From NCBI GenBank assembly GCA_026169575.1, contig JAPFCT010000026.1, positions 1 to 7,966 on the forward strand: a DNA stretch of 7,966 nt, given 5' to 3'. Position 1 is the first letter of the stretch; each line of letters opens with the position of its first letter. Under the pieces are notes generated by a model. That model worked only from the letters and a program-made list of their open reading frames with translations, had not been told where the DNA came from and searched no databases. The position numbers and the translations under genes are program-made. The DNA is from Faecalimonas sp. GTDB lineage: Bacteria; Bacillota_A; Clostridia; Lachnospirales; Lachnospiraceae. This document shows positions 1-5,982 of this stretch, piece by piece.

Positions 1-79
1 ATCTTGCGTCTGCTACAACGATTCTATAAAATGGTGCTTTCTTCTGTCCCATTCTTTTTAATCTGATTTTTACTGCCAT
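1..79 (-). CDS. rpsP: Ribosomal protein S16 (bS16), N-terminal part, cut by the window edge
   Basis: The first 26 codons of small-subunit ribosomal protein bS16 are visible. The translation begins [20 protein letters not shown] and continues VVADAR, which is the characteristic S16 N-terminus. The protein binds 16S rRNA and helps assemble the 30S body. The ATG at 79 is preceded by AGAGGTG about seven bases upstream, which supports this start. The gene follows ffh with only 45 bases between and no hairpin, so it is probably cotranscribed with ylxM and ffh, the usual Firmicute arrangement. The rest of the gene lies outside the window. Identification is confident despite the short length. Confidence 0.95.
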   Translation of the reverse strand, partial: MAVKIRLKRMGQKKAPFYRIVVADAR

Positions 80-124
80 TTCATTCACCTCTTCATCTTT
101 CTCTTAAAATTTGTTATCTATGTG

Positions 125-1474
125 TTAAAAAGGAAGCTTAAATCTGCCTTTTTTACCACCTTTGCCGCCCATTAAATTCGGAAGCTGCTTCATCATCTTC
201 TTGGACTGTTCAAACTGCTTGATCATGCGGTTGACTTCACTGATGTCTACCCCCGCGCCCTTCGCAATCCTGTGCTTCCTTGATGGGTTTAAAATCTCCG
301 GATTCCGGCGTTCTTTCACAGTCATAGAATAAATGATCGCTTCCATCTGTGCCATCTTCTTCTCGCCTTCCTCAGAATCAAATCCCTTCATCTGTGCCAT
401 GTTCATTCCCGGCATCATACTGAGGATACTGGACAGACCGCCCATCTTCTTCATCTGATTCATACTCTCCAGATAATCTTCAAAATCAAACTGGGCCTTC
501 TTAATCTTCTTGCCCATCTCTCTTGCTTTGTCTTCGTCAATGTCTTCTCCGACCTTCTCGATCAGGCTGAGTACATCTCCCATCCCAAGAATACGGGATG
601 CCATACGATCAGGATAAAACTGCTCCAGATCGGAAAGTTTCTCACCCATTCCGACATAAAGGATCGGCTTTCCTGTCACTGCGCGGATTGAAAGTGCAGC
701 ACCGCCCCTTGTATCTCCGTCAAGCTTTGTCACGATAACACCGTCGATTCCGATCTTCTGATTGAAATCATTCGCTACGTTGACCGCATCCTGACCTGTC
801 ATCGCATCGACTACAAGAATTATCTGATGAACTTCCACATGTTCCTTAATCTCCTGAAGTTCTTCCATCATCTCCTCATCGATATGAAGACGTCCTGCCG
901 TATCGAGGATCACGACATTGTTTCCATTTTTTGCAGCATGTTCCATCGCTGCCTTGGCGATATTGACCGGCTTGTGATTCTCACCCATCGAGAATACTTC
1001 CACGCCCTGCTTCTCACCGTTCACCTGTAACTGCTTAATCGCTGCCGGACGATATACGTCACACGCAACAAGAAGCGGCTTCTTTCCTTTCAGCTTCAGC
1101 TTTCCTGCAATCTTCGCTGTTGTCGTCGTCTTACCGGCTCCCTGAAGACCAGCCATCATAATGACGGTAGTTGCCTGCCCCGGCTGCAACTGGATCTCAG
1201 TCGTCTCCGATCCCATCAGACGGATCAATTCTTCATTTACGATCTTGATTACCATCTGTCCCGGATTCAGACCGTTCATCACGTCCTGACCGACTGCACG
1301 CTCCTGCACATCTTTCACAAATCCTTTGACAACTTTGAAGTTGACATCCGCCTCTAAAAGCGCCATCTTTACTTCCCGCAGTGCAAGCTTGACATCTTCC
1401 TCTGTCAGACGTCCCTTGCTTCTCAGGTTCTTAAATACATTTTGAAGTTTTTCAGTTAAACTGTCAAATGCCAT
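125..1474 (-). CDS. ffh: Signal recognition particle protein Ffh (SRP54 GTPase)
   Basis: Ffh is the GTPase of the bacterial signal recognition particle. With 4.5S RNA it binds signal sequences emerging from the ribosome and delivers the nascent chain to FtsY at the membrane. The 449-residue length is typical. The order is an N-terminal helical bundle (about 1-90), the G domain (about 100-295) and a methionine-rich M domain (about 325-435) that binds RNA and signal peptide. The P-loop GLQGAGKTTT is at 109-118, DVYRPAA at 139-145, DTAGR at 191-195, TKLDGD at 249-254, and the M-domain MPGM finger motif near 354-357. The protein ends in a Gly/Lys-rich tail. The start MAFDSLTEKL is canonical and has AGAGGAG upstream inside the end of ylxM. 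Only one base separates it from the ylxM stop, which suggests translational coupling. It appears intact. Confidence 0.98.
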   Translation of the reverse strand: MAFDSLTEKLQNVFKNLRSKGRLTEEDVKLALREVKMALLEADVNFKVVKGFVKDVQERAVGQDVMNGLNPGQMVIKIVNEELIRLMGSETTEIQLQPGQATTVIMMAGLQGAGKTTTTAKIAGKLKLKGKKPLLVACDVYRPAAIKQLQVNGEKQGVEVFSMGENHKPVNIAKAAMEHAAKNGNNVVILDTAGRLHIDEEMMEELQEIKEHVEVHQIILVVDAMTGQDAVNVANDFNQKIGIDGVIVTKLDGDTRGGAALSIRAVTGKPILYVGMGEKLSDLEQFYPDRMASRILGMGDVLSLIEKVGEDIDEDKAREMGKKIKKAQFDFEDYLESMNQMKKMGGLSSILSMMPGMNMAQMKGFDSEEGEKKMAQMEAIIYSMTVKERRNPEILNPSRKHRIAKGAGVDISEVNRMIKQFEQSKKMMKQLPNLMGGKGGKKGRFKLPF

Positions 1475-1475
1475 A

Positions 1476-1820
1476 CTACAACTCCTCTAAGATCTCCGAA
1501 GAAATCCCTTTAATCTCCCGGATCAGCTCTTCCGTGCTGATCTTCTCTTGCTCTTCTAACAATGTATTCATGCGGTGAACTTTTTCCTTAATGGAAAGAA
1601 ATCTCTCTACAAGATGGAGCTTCGACTCATATCCTTCCAGTGTCCTGTTGCACCGTTTGATCAAATCGTGTACGCCCTGCCTGCTGATTCCCGCATCTTC
1701 TGCGATTTCACTCAGAGATAAATCCTCCAGCACGAACTGCTCATATATATTTTTCTGATGTGCTGTCAAAAGCTCTCCATAAAAATCATACAGCAATGCC
1801 TGTTCTAAGATCTCATTCAT
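1476..1820 (-). CDS. ylxM: YlxM family DNA-binding / SRP-associated helix-turn-helix protein
   Basis: This 114-residue protein has the YlxM (UPF0122, sigma-70 region 4-like) pattern: a start like [20 protein letters not shown], then a helix-turn-helix at about 34-58 ([20 protein letters not shown]), then a charged helical tail. YlxM is nearly always encoded directly before ffh and is thought to modulate SRP; its biochemical role is only partly known. The frame stays open upstream to 1898, but the start at 1820 is preferred. AAGGTG lies about six bases before it, the homologous N-terminus begins there, and the promoter's -10 element (1837-1842) overlaps the upstream in-frame Met codon. The gene is first in the ylxM-ffh-rpsP operon. 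Confidence 0.93.
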   Translation of the reverse strand: MNEILEQALLYDFYGELLTAHQKNIYEQFVLEDLSLSEIAEDAGISRQGVHDLIKRCNRTLEGYESKLHLVERFLSIKEKVHRMNTLLEEQEKISTEELIREIKGISSEILEEL

Positions 1821-1836
1821 TTTTATCACCTTTGGT

Positions 1837-1865
1837 ATCATATAACAAAAAAAATGTGGTGTCAA
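1837..1865 (-). promoter_or_regulatory. Near-consensus sigma-A promoter of the ylxM-ffh-rpsP operon
   Basis: On the minus strand TTGACA (1865-1860) is followed by exactly 17 bases and then TATGAT (1842-1837). The spacer contains a run of eight T. The predicted transcription start is around 1830-1832, which would give a leader of only about 10-12 bases before the ylxM ATG at 1820. The only Shine-Dalgarno sequence (AAGGTG, 1832-1827) would then sit at or next to the 5' end of the RNA. Near-consensus quality fits high constitutive expression of a core operon. Confidence 0.85.
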
Positions 1866-1882
1866 GTATTTTTTCTTGACAC
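1859..1882. repeat. Perfect 8-bp inverted repeat over the -35 element of the ylxM promoter
   Basis: GTGTCAAG (1859-1866) and CTTGACAC (1875-1882) are perfect inverted copies separated by the 8-base TATTTTTT. The left arm includes the -35 hexamer of the minus-strand ylxM promoter; the right arm contains a second TTGACA reading the other way. On the plus strand the structure is followed by TTTTT, so it also has the shape of a weak intrinsic terminator for any antisense transcript. It could equally be an operator for a dimeric repressor. The sequence does not decide between these. Confidence 0.6.
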
Positions 1883-1927
1883 TTTTTAGTTTCTGCAAAA
1901 ATCAGTTGTTGTCATTGTTAAGAGTCC

Positions 1928-1957
1928 TTGCGTCAGCTTCCTTTTTTGTGCTACAAT
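1928..1957 (+). promoter_or_regulatory. Extended -10 promoter of yaaA
   Basis: TGCTACAAT at 1949-1957 is an extended -10 element (TGnTAnAAT type). A weak -35-like TTGCGT lies at 1928-1933 with an 18-base spacer. Transcription would start near 1963-1965, giving a leader of about 55 bases before the yaaA ATG at 2018. I saw no convincing PerR-box palindrome around it, so peroxide control is not visible from the sequence. Confidence 0.55.
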
Positions 1958-2017
1958 CCAGGCGAAGAATATTTTCAAACATTACTTAAAATCAATATCT
2001 ATGGAGGATTTATTTTT

Positions 2018-2761
2018 ATGAAAGTCATCATTTCCCCGGCAAAGAACATGAAACCGGCTCAGTCAAAAACAATACCGCGTTCACTGCCCGCTTACCTTTC
2101 TCATACGCAGGAGATCATCGAAGTGCTGCGCACCTATTCTCCGATGGATCTTGAGATTCTTATGCGGATCAATCCATCCCTGGCGCTTGACAGCGCTGAC
2201 CGGATCCAGGCAATGCACTTTGATCAGAATGGTACTTCCGCCATCGAAACTTATGACGGAATTCAGTATAAATATATGAAACCGCTCACCTTTTCGGAAT
2301 CCGACAAAGCGTATGCCCAGGAGACGATCCGTATCTTAAGCGGCGCTTACGGGATGTTAAAGCCTTACGACAGTATTTACGAATACCGGTTAGAAATGCT
2401 CACAAAATTAAGCGTTGCCGGCACAAAGAACCTCTATGAATACTGGTCAGACCTGCTCTATCAGGATCTCACTGCGGCGGATGACCTGGTCGTCAATCTT
2501 GCCTCTGAAGAATATGCAAAATGTATCCGAAAATACGTCAAAGCCCCGGTACGTTTTCTCACCTGCTCTTTCAAAGTCCGGAAAAACGGAGTTTACAAGA
2601 CACTTGCCACTGCCGCCAAGATGGCGCGCGGCCAGATGGTTCATTATATCATCACAAACCGGATTACGGATTCCGAAGGCTTAAAACAGTTCGACACGGA
2701 CGGCTACTGCTATGAGCCTGCTCTCTCCTCTGAGTCCGAATTTGTCTTTTTACAGCGCTGA
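2018..2761 (+). CDS. yaaA: Peroxide stress protein YaaA family (DUF328/UPF0246)
   Basis: This 247-residue protein belongs to the YaaA family. In E. coli YaaA lowers intracellular unincorporated iron during hydrogen peroxide stress and so limits DNA and protein damage; family members are cytosolic and can bind DNA. Family motifs seen here are ISPAKNM at 5-11, the YDGIQY block at 79-84, LSGAYGMLKPYDSI at 107-120 followed by YEYRLEM, NLASEEYAK at 160-168, and KMARGQMVHYII at 201-212. The frame is open back to 1928, but the ATG at 2018 has TGGAGG upstream with about 10 bases spacing and gives the canonical MKVIISPAKN start. It is the only plus-strand gene, divergent from ylxM and convergent with the peptidase remnant. 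It looks complete. The iron-related role in this organism is inferred from the family. Confidence 0.93.
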   Translation: MKVIISPAKNMKPAQSKTIPRSLPAYLSHTQEIIEVLRTYSPMDLEILMRINPSLALDSADRIQAMHFDQNGTSAIETYDGIQYKYMKPLTFSESDKAYAQETIRILSGAYGMLKPYDSIYEYRLEMLTKLSVAGTKNLYEYWSDLLYQDLTAADDLVVNLASEEYAKCIRKYVKAPVRFLTCSFKVRKNGVYKTLATAAKMARGQMVHYIITNRITDSEGLKQFDTDGYCYEPALSSESEFVFLQR

Positions 2762-2783
2762 TTGTTTCTTGCAGCGCTGTTTT
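2752..2783 (+). terminator. Intrinsic terminator of yaaA overlapping its stop codon
   Basis: ACAGCGCTG (2752-2760) pairs with CAGCGCTGT (2772-2780) to form a 9-bp GC-rich stem with an 11-base loop, followed by TTTT and then ACCCTTT. The yaaA stop codon TGA (2759-2761) lies at the top of the left arm. The end of the convergent peptidase frame (2782) abuts the hairpin. On the minus strand the stem is followed by A residues, so it would terminate mainly plus-strand transcription. The T tract is short, so efficiency may be moderate. Confidence 0.7.
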
Positions 2784-3594
2784 ACCCTTTCAGCAATCTC
2801 TCGATATTCAGGAGCCCCCATCCCTGCTCATTCTGCGGTCTTCCGATATCAATACTGCTCTCCCGAAGCCGGAGTTTTACCTCCACATTGGACATATCCG
2901 GATATTTTGACAACAGCAATGCAATCGCGCCACTCACAACCGGCGTGGACATGGATGTTCCACTCTTCATCGTATAAGGTTTCTGTCCTTTTTCTCTGTA
3001 CCTGGCATTGCAGGACGTGATATAACTTCCCGGCGCAAGCACATCCGGCTTTACGACACATTCTGCCGTGGGACCTCTTCCAGAATAGCTTTTTCTCTTT
3101 TTCTTTCCCTCCTCCATATAAAACTGGTCATCGCAGGAACCGACCGTGATCACTTTCTTACTGATCCCCGGCGATGTAATACTGCCCGGGCGCGGTCCAT
3201 AATTTCCCGCCGCAGTCACTACTACGATCCCTGCATCCCAGAGCGCCTCCACCGCCTGCACCAGCTTTTTTGTCCCCTCTTCATTGACACTTGGCAGCGT
3301 CCCCACCGAAATATTTACAATACGGATCCGAAAGCGAGCCTGATTTTCCAGTACCCACCGGATCCCATGAAGAACATTCCCGATATTCCCATTTCCTTTC
3401 TCATCCAACACTTTCACAACTACCAGCTGGCAGTCTGGCGCCATCCCTCGATACCTGCCGCCCGACATCTTTCCATTTCCACCAATGATCGAACTGATAT
3501 GCGTTCCATGCGAATTATCATCATAAAGTTCCGTCCTGCCGTGCAGCATATCTGCAAACGCAACAATTCTGTCATCAAAGTCCGGATGGCGCAC
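2782..3594 (-). pseudogene. Subtilisin-like (S8) serine peptidase, 5'-truncated, catalytic Asp region missing
   Basis: The frame encodes 270 residues of an S8 peptidase. From the GTG at 3594, the His motif DDNSHGTH is at 25-32 (His29), the oxyanion-hole motif TAAGNYGP at 127-134 (Asn131), and the Ser motif SGTSMSTPVVSGAIALLLS at 211-229 (Ser214). The C-terminus is complete. Family members carry a further segment before RHPDFDDR with the catalytic Asp in an AVxDTGI motif. Here the residues before IVRHPDF read NYLTQEG, and a TGA in frame lies at 3628-3630, so the Asp is absent. The GTG has GAGGGG only three bases upstream, a poor spacing. I read this as a remnant truncated at its 5' end, although a short expressed fragment cannot be excluded. 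No signal peptide is visible. It is convergent with yaaA. Confidence 0.8.
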
Positions 3595-3688
3595 GATCCC
3601 CTCTTGTGTTAAATAATTGCAAAAAGATCATCGATTGTTTTCCCCGGAAATTTTCTCTTCCTCTTTTTATTCTTCCATATTCAGCCTC

Positions 3689-4321
3689 TTAAAGCCTGCA
3701 ATGATTTATAAATTCCATTTTATCCGGAATTTTTTCAGCGAACTGCCTCTTCTTTTCCTTATAAAACCGTTTATATATAGCTTCTTTCAGAATCTGTACA
3801 TCACACCGAAACTCCGGGAATTCTTTCTTTAACTTTGAAGTCACCTGATCTGCCTCTTCCTTTTTCACCTGCGCCAGAAAAACAGCCTCCCCATTTTCGG
3901 TGATAATTCCTATTACCGTAAATGGAGAAAAGAGAGACTTACTGACTGCAATAATGTCTAAAACAATTTTCCGCGGAACATATACTTCCTTTACGAAAAA
4001 CCAGTTTTCAGAATAGTAAAAGTCAAATGGATCCGATATGTCCTCCATCACAAATCGGTTAAACTTCTCTTTTTCTATAAAATTTTTCAACTCTCTGAAC
4101 GATAAATATCTTTTTACGATTTTCATGCAGGCAAATCTTTTTGGATAAGCACATCCCACAAAAAGATATATGAAAAATATTAATGTTGCCACAAACATAA
4201 GCGCCACCTGCATCTCACCGGCAAGCACTGCAAGTCTTAATGAACTGACAAGTATAAATATTACCATTGGTAAAATGACAACGGAACTAATTCTCTTCCA
4301 TGTCCAAATTTTTTTAATCAT
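3689..4321 (-). CDS. Unknown membrane protein with two N-terminal helices and a SENWF-motif soluble domain (copy 1)
   Basis: This 210-residue protein is not a family I can name. Two hydrophobic segments at about 13-33 and 38-56 form a hairpin anchor, followed by a positively charged stretch (YPKRFACMKIVKR, about 59-71) that suggests the rest is cytosolic. The soluble part has the motif SENWF at 104-108 followed by a hydrophobic strand-rich region to about 150, then a charged helical tail with many Lys and Glu. It shares the ELxxF, SENWF and following Lys/hydrophobic pattern with the protein at 5193-5951 and is probably a diverged paralog. The ATG at 4321 has AAAGGAGG upstream at close spacing. 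A possible promoter lies directly upstream, so it may be expressed independently. Function is unknown. Confidence 0.8.
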   Translation of the reverse strand: MIKKIWTWKRISSVVILPMVIFILVSSLRLAVLAGEMQVALMFVATLIFFIYLFVGCAYPKRFACMKIVKRYLSFRELKNFIEKEKFNRFVMEDISDPFDFYYSENWFFVKEVYVPRKIVLDIIAVSKSLFSPFTVIGIITENGEAVFLAQVKKEEADQVTSKLKKEFPEFRCDVQILKEAIYKRFYKEKKRQFAEKIPDKMEFINHCRL

Positions 4322-4349
4322 GACGCCTCCTTTGGGAAATCAGGATTTT

Positions 4350-4380
4350 ATATTACTTTTAATGCGATTTCTAGTGTCAA
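4350..4380 (-). promoter_or_regulatory. Possible promoter for the SENWF copy 1 gene
   Basis: On the minus strand a perfect TTGACA (4380-4375) is followed after 19 bases by TAATAT (4355-4350), in an AT-rich stretch upstream of the ribosome binding site for the gene starting at 4321. The spacer is two bases longer than ideal, and a TATAAA a few bases further on would make it longer still, so this is a moderate call. Together with the 115-base gap after the TfoX-like gene it suggests a separate transcription unit. Confidence 0.45.
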
Positions 4381-4436
4381 TGAAAAAATACAAATCGACA
4401 GAATACTGATAACTAATTCAACACTTTAGAAGCTAT

Positions 4437-4757
4437 TTATTTTTTCTTTTTAGGTTTTGGTGTTGGTAGTTCATCATACATCACATCAAATAAGCCTATC
4501 AAAAAATCTTTATTATCAACTTCTTCCACTAATAACATTTGCTTAGCATTTTCGTATGGAATTTCATAAACAACTGTCGGCATATAAGAAATTGCAGACT
4601 TTGTTGGTTTTACAAGTAACCTATCATCATATATACCCCCAACGATTTTTCCACGATAATAGATAATAAATTCTCCCATCATTGCACGATATGTTATTTC
4701 TTGTAATTCTGATAATTGTTCTAAAACAAATTGTAAATACTCTTTACTTGAAGCCAT
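4437..4757 (-). CDS. TfoX/Sxy N-terminal domain family protein
   Basis: This 106-residue protein matches the stand-alone TfoX N-terminal domain family. It begins MASSKEYLQFVLEQL, has the conserved block ITYRAMMGEFIIYYRGKIVG at 21-40, GIYDDRLLVKPT at 41-52, and ends in a basic tail (PKPKKKK). Proteobacterial TfoX/Sxy is a competence regulator, but small single-domain Firmicute versions have no established role, so competence should not be assumed. The frame is open to 4820, but the ATG at 4757 has GGAGG upstream and gives the family start. A small membrane-protein gene ends 22 bases upstream and is probably cotranscribed. The coding sequence is notably AT-rich compared with ffh and yaaA (14 G/C in the 60 bases from 4681, against 29 in 60 from 2101), consistent with transfer. 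Confidence 0.88.
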   Translation of the reverse strand: MASSKEYLQFVLEQLSELQEITYRAMMGEFIIYYRGKIVGGIYDDRLLVKPTKSAISYMPTVVYEIPYENAKQMLLVEEVDNKDFLIGLFDVMYDELPTPKPKKKK

Positions 4758-4779
4758 TTCTAAACCTCCAATCTTGAAT

Positions 4780-4959
4780 TTACTTATTCCGTTTAAAATA
4801 CATTTCAAATAATACTCCAAATCCGGAAATAACAGACAATATTATTCCTGCGGTGTACCAGTTTATTTCATTCGCTAGAAATCTGCTAAATTCCGAAGCA
4901 CCTAAAATCATAGCTATTCCAACAATAAATAAAACAAACCATATTTTTACTTTAATCAC
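4780..4959 (-). CDS. Small two-helix membrane protein, GTG start (59 residues)
   Basis: A short frame begins at a GTG (4959-4957) preceded by GGGAGG with eight bases spacing and ends in TAA at 4780. The 59-residue product starts MIKVKIWFVLFIVGIAMILG, a first membrane segment (about 5-20). A short polar linker (ASEFSRFLANEINW) follows, then a second hydrophobic segment (about 35-52) and a basic end (YFKRNK). The good ribosome binding site, the hydrophobic pattern and the 22-base gap to the TfoX-like gene support a real gene in the same operon. I do not recognise the family. It could be a small membrane regulator or partner of its neighbour; this is inference only. Confidence 0.72.
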   Translation of the reverse strand: MIKVKIWFVLFIVGIAMILGASEFSRFLANEINWYTAGIILSVISGFGVLFEMYFKRNK

Positions 4960-5032
4960 TATGGAAGCCTCCCTTTCATTCTCTAAATTCTAATTTTTTG
5001 TATCTACCATATAGGAATCGCTTTTATCTTCT

Positions 5033-5075
5033 CTGGTAGCTTATAGAGAAAAAATTTATATAATTATCCTACCAG
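5033..5075. repeat. 7-bp inverted repeat in the AT-rich gap upstream of the small membrane gene
   Basis: CTGGTAG (5033-5039) and CTACCAG (5069-5075) are perfect inverted copies enclosing 29 AT-rich bases. The arms are short and the loop large, so a stable hairpin is unlikely; an operator or chance are both possible. The surrounding gap 4960-5192 has no terminator that I can see after the 5193-5951 gene and no clear promoter for the small gene at 4959. Confidence 0.3.
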
Positions 5076-5158
5076 TCTTCTACTATAATCGTTGTGCCAA
5101 TAACAACATCATCCCGAAACCTTACTTGATATACCTTCCACCCTGCCAGTAGATTGTC
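5069..5158 (-). pseudogene. Possible gene fragment (29 sense codons between stops)
   Basis: Between the SENWF copy 2 gene and the small membrane gene, one minus-strand frame reads DNLLAGWKVYQVRFRDDVVI followed by GTTIIVEDW and a TAG stop. The alternating hydrophobic/charged pattern resembles the end of a beta-strand-rich protein rather than random sequence. There is an in-frame TAA just before it (5161-5159), no start codon and no ribosome binding site, so it is not an intact gene. It may be the C-terminal stump of a lost cassette gene, or chance. Confidence 0.3.
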
Positions 5159-5192
5159 TTAAACGCGATATTCATAAAGTATTCTGCTGCAT

Positions 5193-5951
5193 TTACTTAT
5201 TTTCTCCCGGCAACCGAAATCCCGGTATTTCACTCCAGAACAAAGCTTTGCTGTCCGCACCGTCTTCAAGTAAATATCGTACAAATTCTTTCTCACACAA
5301 ATCTTTTTCCGTTTTCATTCTGTCATATGTATTCTTTAAGGTTGTACTGACTCGTTCATAATCTTTAGAAAACACTTTAGCAGGTATGATTTTATACGTT
5401 TCCCATAACAGCCGATTAAAAGATTGGATCGTAGAAACTTTCCATGAATACCCTGCCCTAACCTCAAGATATTGTCCCGTCATGTAAAATATTTTTACAG
5501 GTGTGATATCTCTATTATTGAGACTGGCTGCAACCCATGCTCTCCCCAGAATTGCCATATTCTTTGAAATAAATTTTCCGTGGATGCAAAACCAATTTTC
5601 ACTTTCTAATAAATCCGGACTATTTAAAGAATGTTCCATACTGCCTGTCATTTTCTGAAACACTTCTCCCGCAAACAGTTCTTCCAATTCTTTTTTTGTA
5701 AAAATTTGATTAAAAACCGGTACGCAATGATATCTTGTAAAAACGTAGTTCTTAACCGGCAGAAAAGATTTGATAAGTACCACACCGTCTAAAACGATCA
5801 CAACTATCGTTTTCAGATCATGATCTTCTATCAGCCCCCGGAAAGCTGCATATAATATGAGAACTGCAAATAACCATACCGATACTATGATTCCCTTTTT
5901 AATCGGATATAACTTTTTCCATTCTGTCGTCCGGATGATATTTTTCCTCAT
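5193..5951 (-). CDS. Unknown membrane protein with two N-terminal helices and a SENWF-motif soluble domain (copy 2)
   Basis: This 252-residue protein has two hydrophobic segments near its start (about 20-38 and 47-65), then a soluble, probably cytosolic domain. The motif SENWF is at 117-121, followed by CIHGKFISKNMAIL, a strand-rich middle, and a charged helical tail up to EIPGFRLPGENK. The layout and motif match the protein at 3689-4321, with similar distances from the second helix to an ELxxF segment and then to SENWF, so the two are likely diverged paralogs. This copy is longer because of an extended C-terminal region after about 165. The ATG at 5951 has GGGGAGAGGGG upstream. It follows the four-helix gene by 31 bases and is probably in the same operon. 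Function is unknown. Confidence 0.82.
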   Translation of the reverse strand: MRKNIIRTTEWKKLYPIKKGIIVSVWLFAVLILYAAFRGLIEDHDLKTIVVIVLDGVVLIKSFLPVKNYVFTRYHCVPVFNQIFTKKELEELFAGEVFQKMTGSMEHSLNSPDLLESENWFCIHGKFISKNMAILGRAWVAASLNNRDITPVKIFYMTGQYLEVRAGYSWKVSTIQSFNRLLWETYKIIPAKVFSKDYERVSTTLKNTYDRMKTEKDLCEKEFVRYLLEDGADSKALFWSEIPGFRLPGENK

Positions 5952-5982
5952 AACAATCCCCTCTCCCCATAATCATACATTT

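Noticed and set aside
1821..1898. Longer YlxM start at 1898 (140 residues)
   Set aside because: The extension covers the promoter elements at 1837-1865 and has no ribosome binding site, and the family start is at 1820.
1928..2017. Longer YaaA start at 1928 (277 residues)
   Set aside because: It begins with a TTG inside the promoter's -35 region. The ATG at 2018 has a strong TGGAGG site and the canonical MKVIISPAKN start.
1958..2017. PerR-type operator in the yaaA leader
   Set aside because: AT-rich text is present, but no 7-1-7 palindrome matching the PerR consensus could be found.
3595..3688. Short stop-to-stop frame ending IDDLFAII as a gene end or peptidase N-terminus
   Set aside because: It is about 22 codons, without a start or ribosome binding site, and matches the expected peptidase N-terminus only loosely.
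4437..4757. Competence (natural transformation) locus
   Set aside because: Only a stand-alone TfoX N-terminal domain is present, with no com genes nearby, so calling a competence system is not justified.
4758..4820. Longer start at 4820 for the TfoX-like protein
   Set aside because: The extension overlaps the end of the small membrane gene, and the family start at 4757 has a strong GGAGG site.
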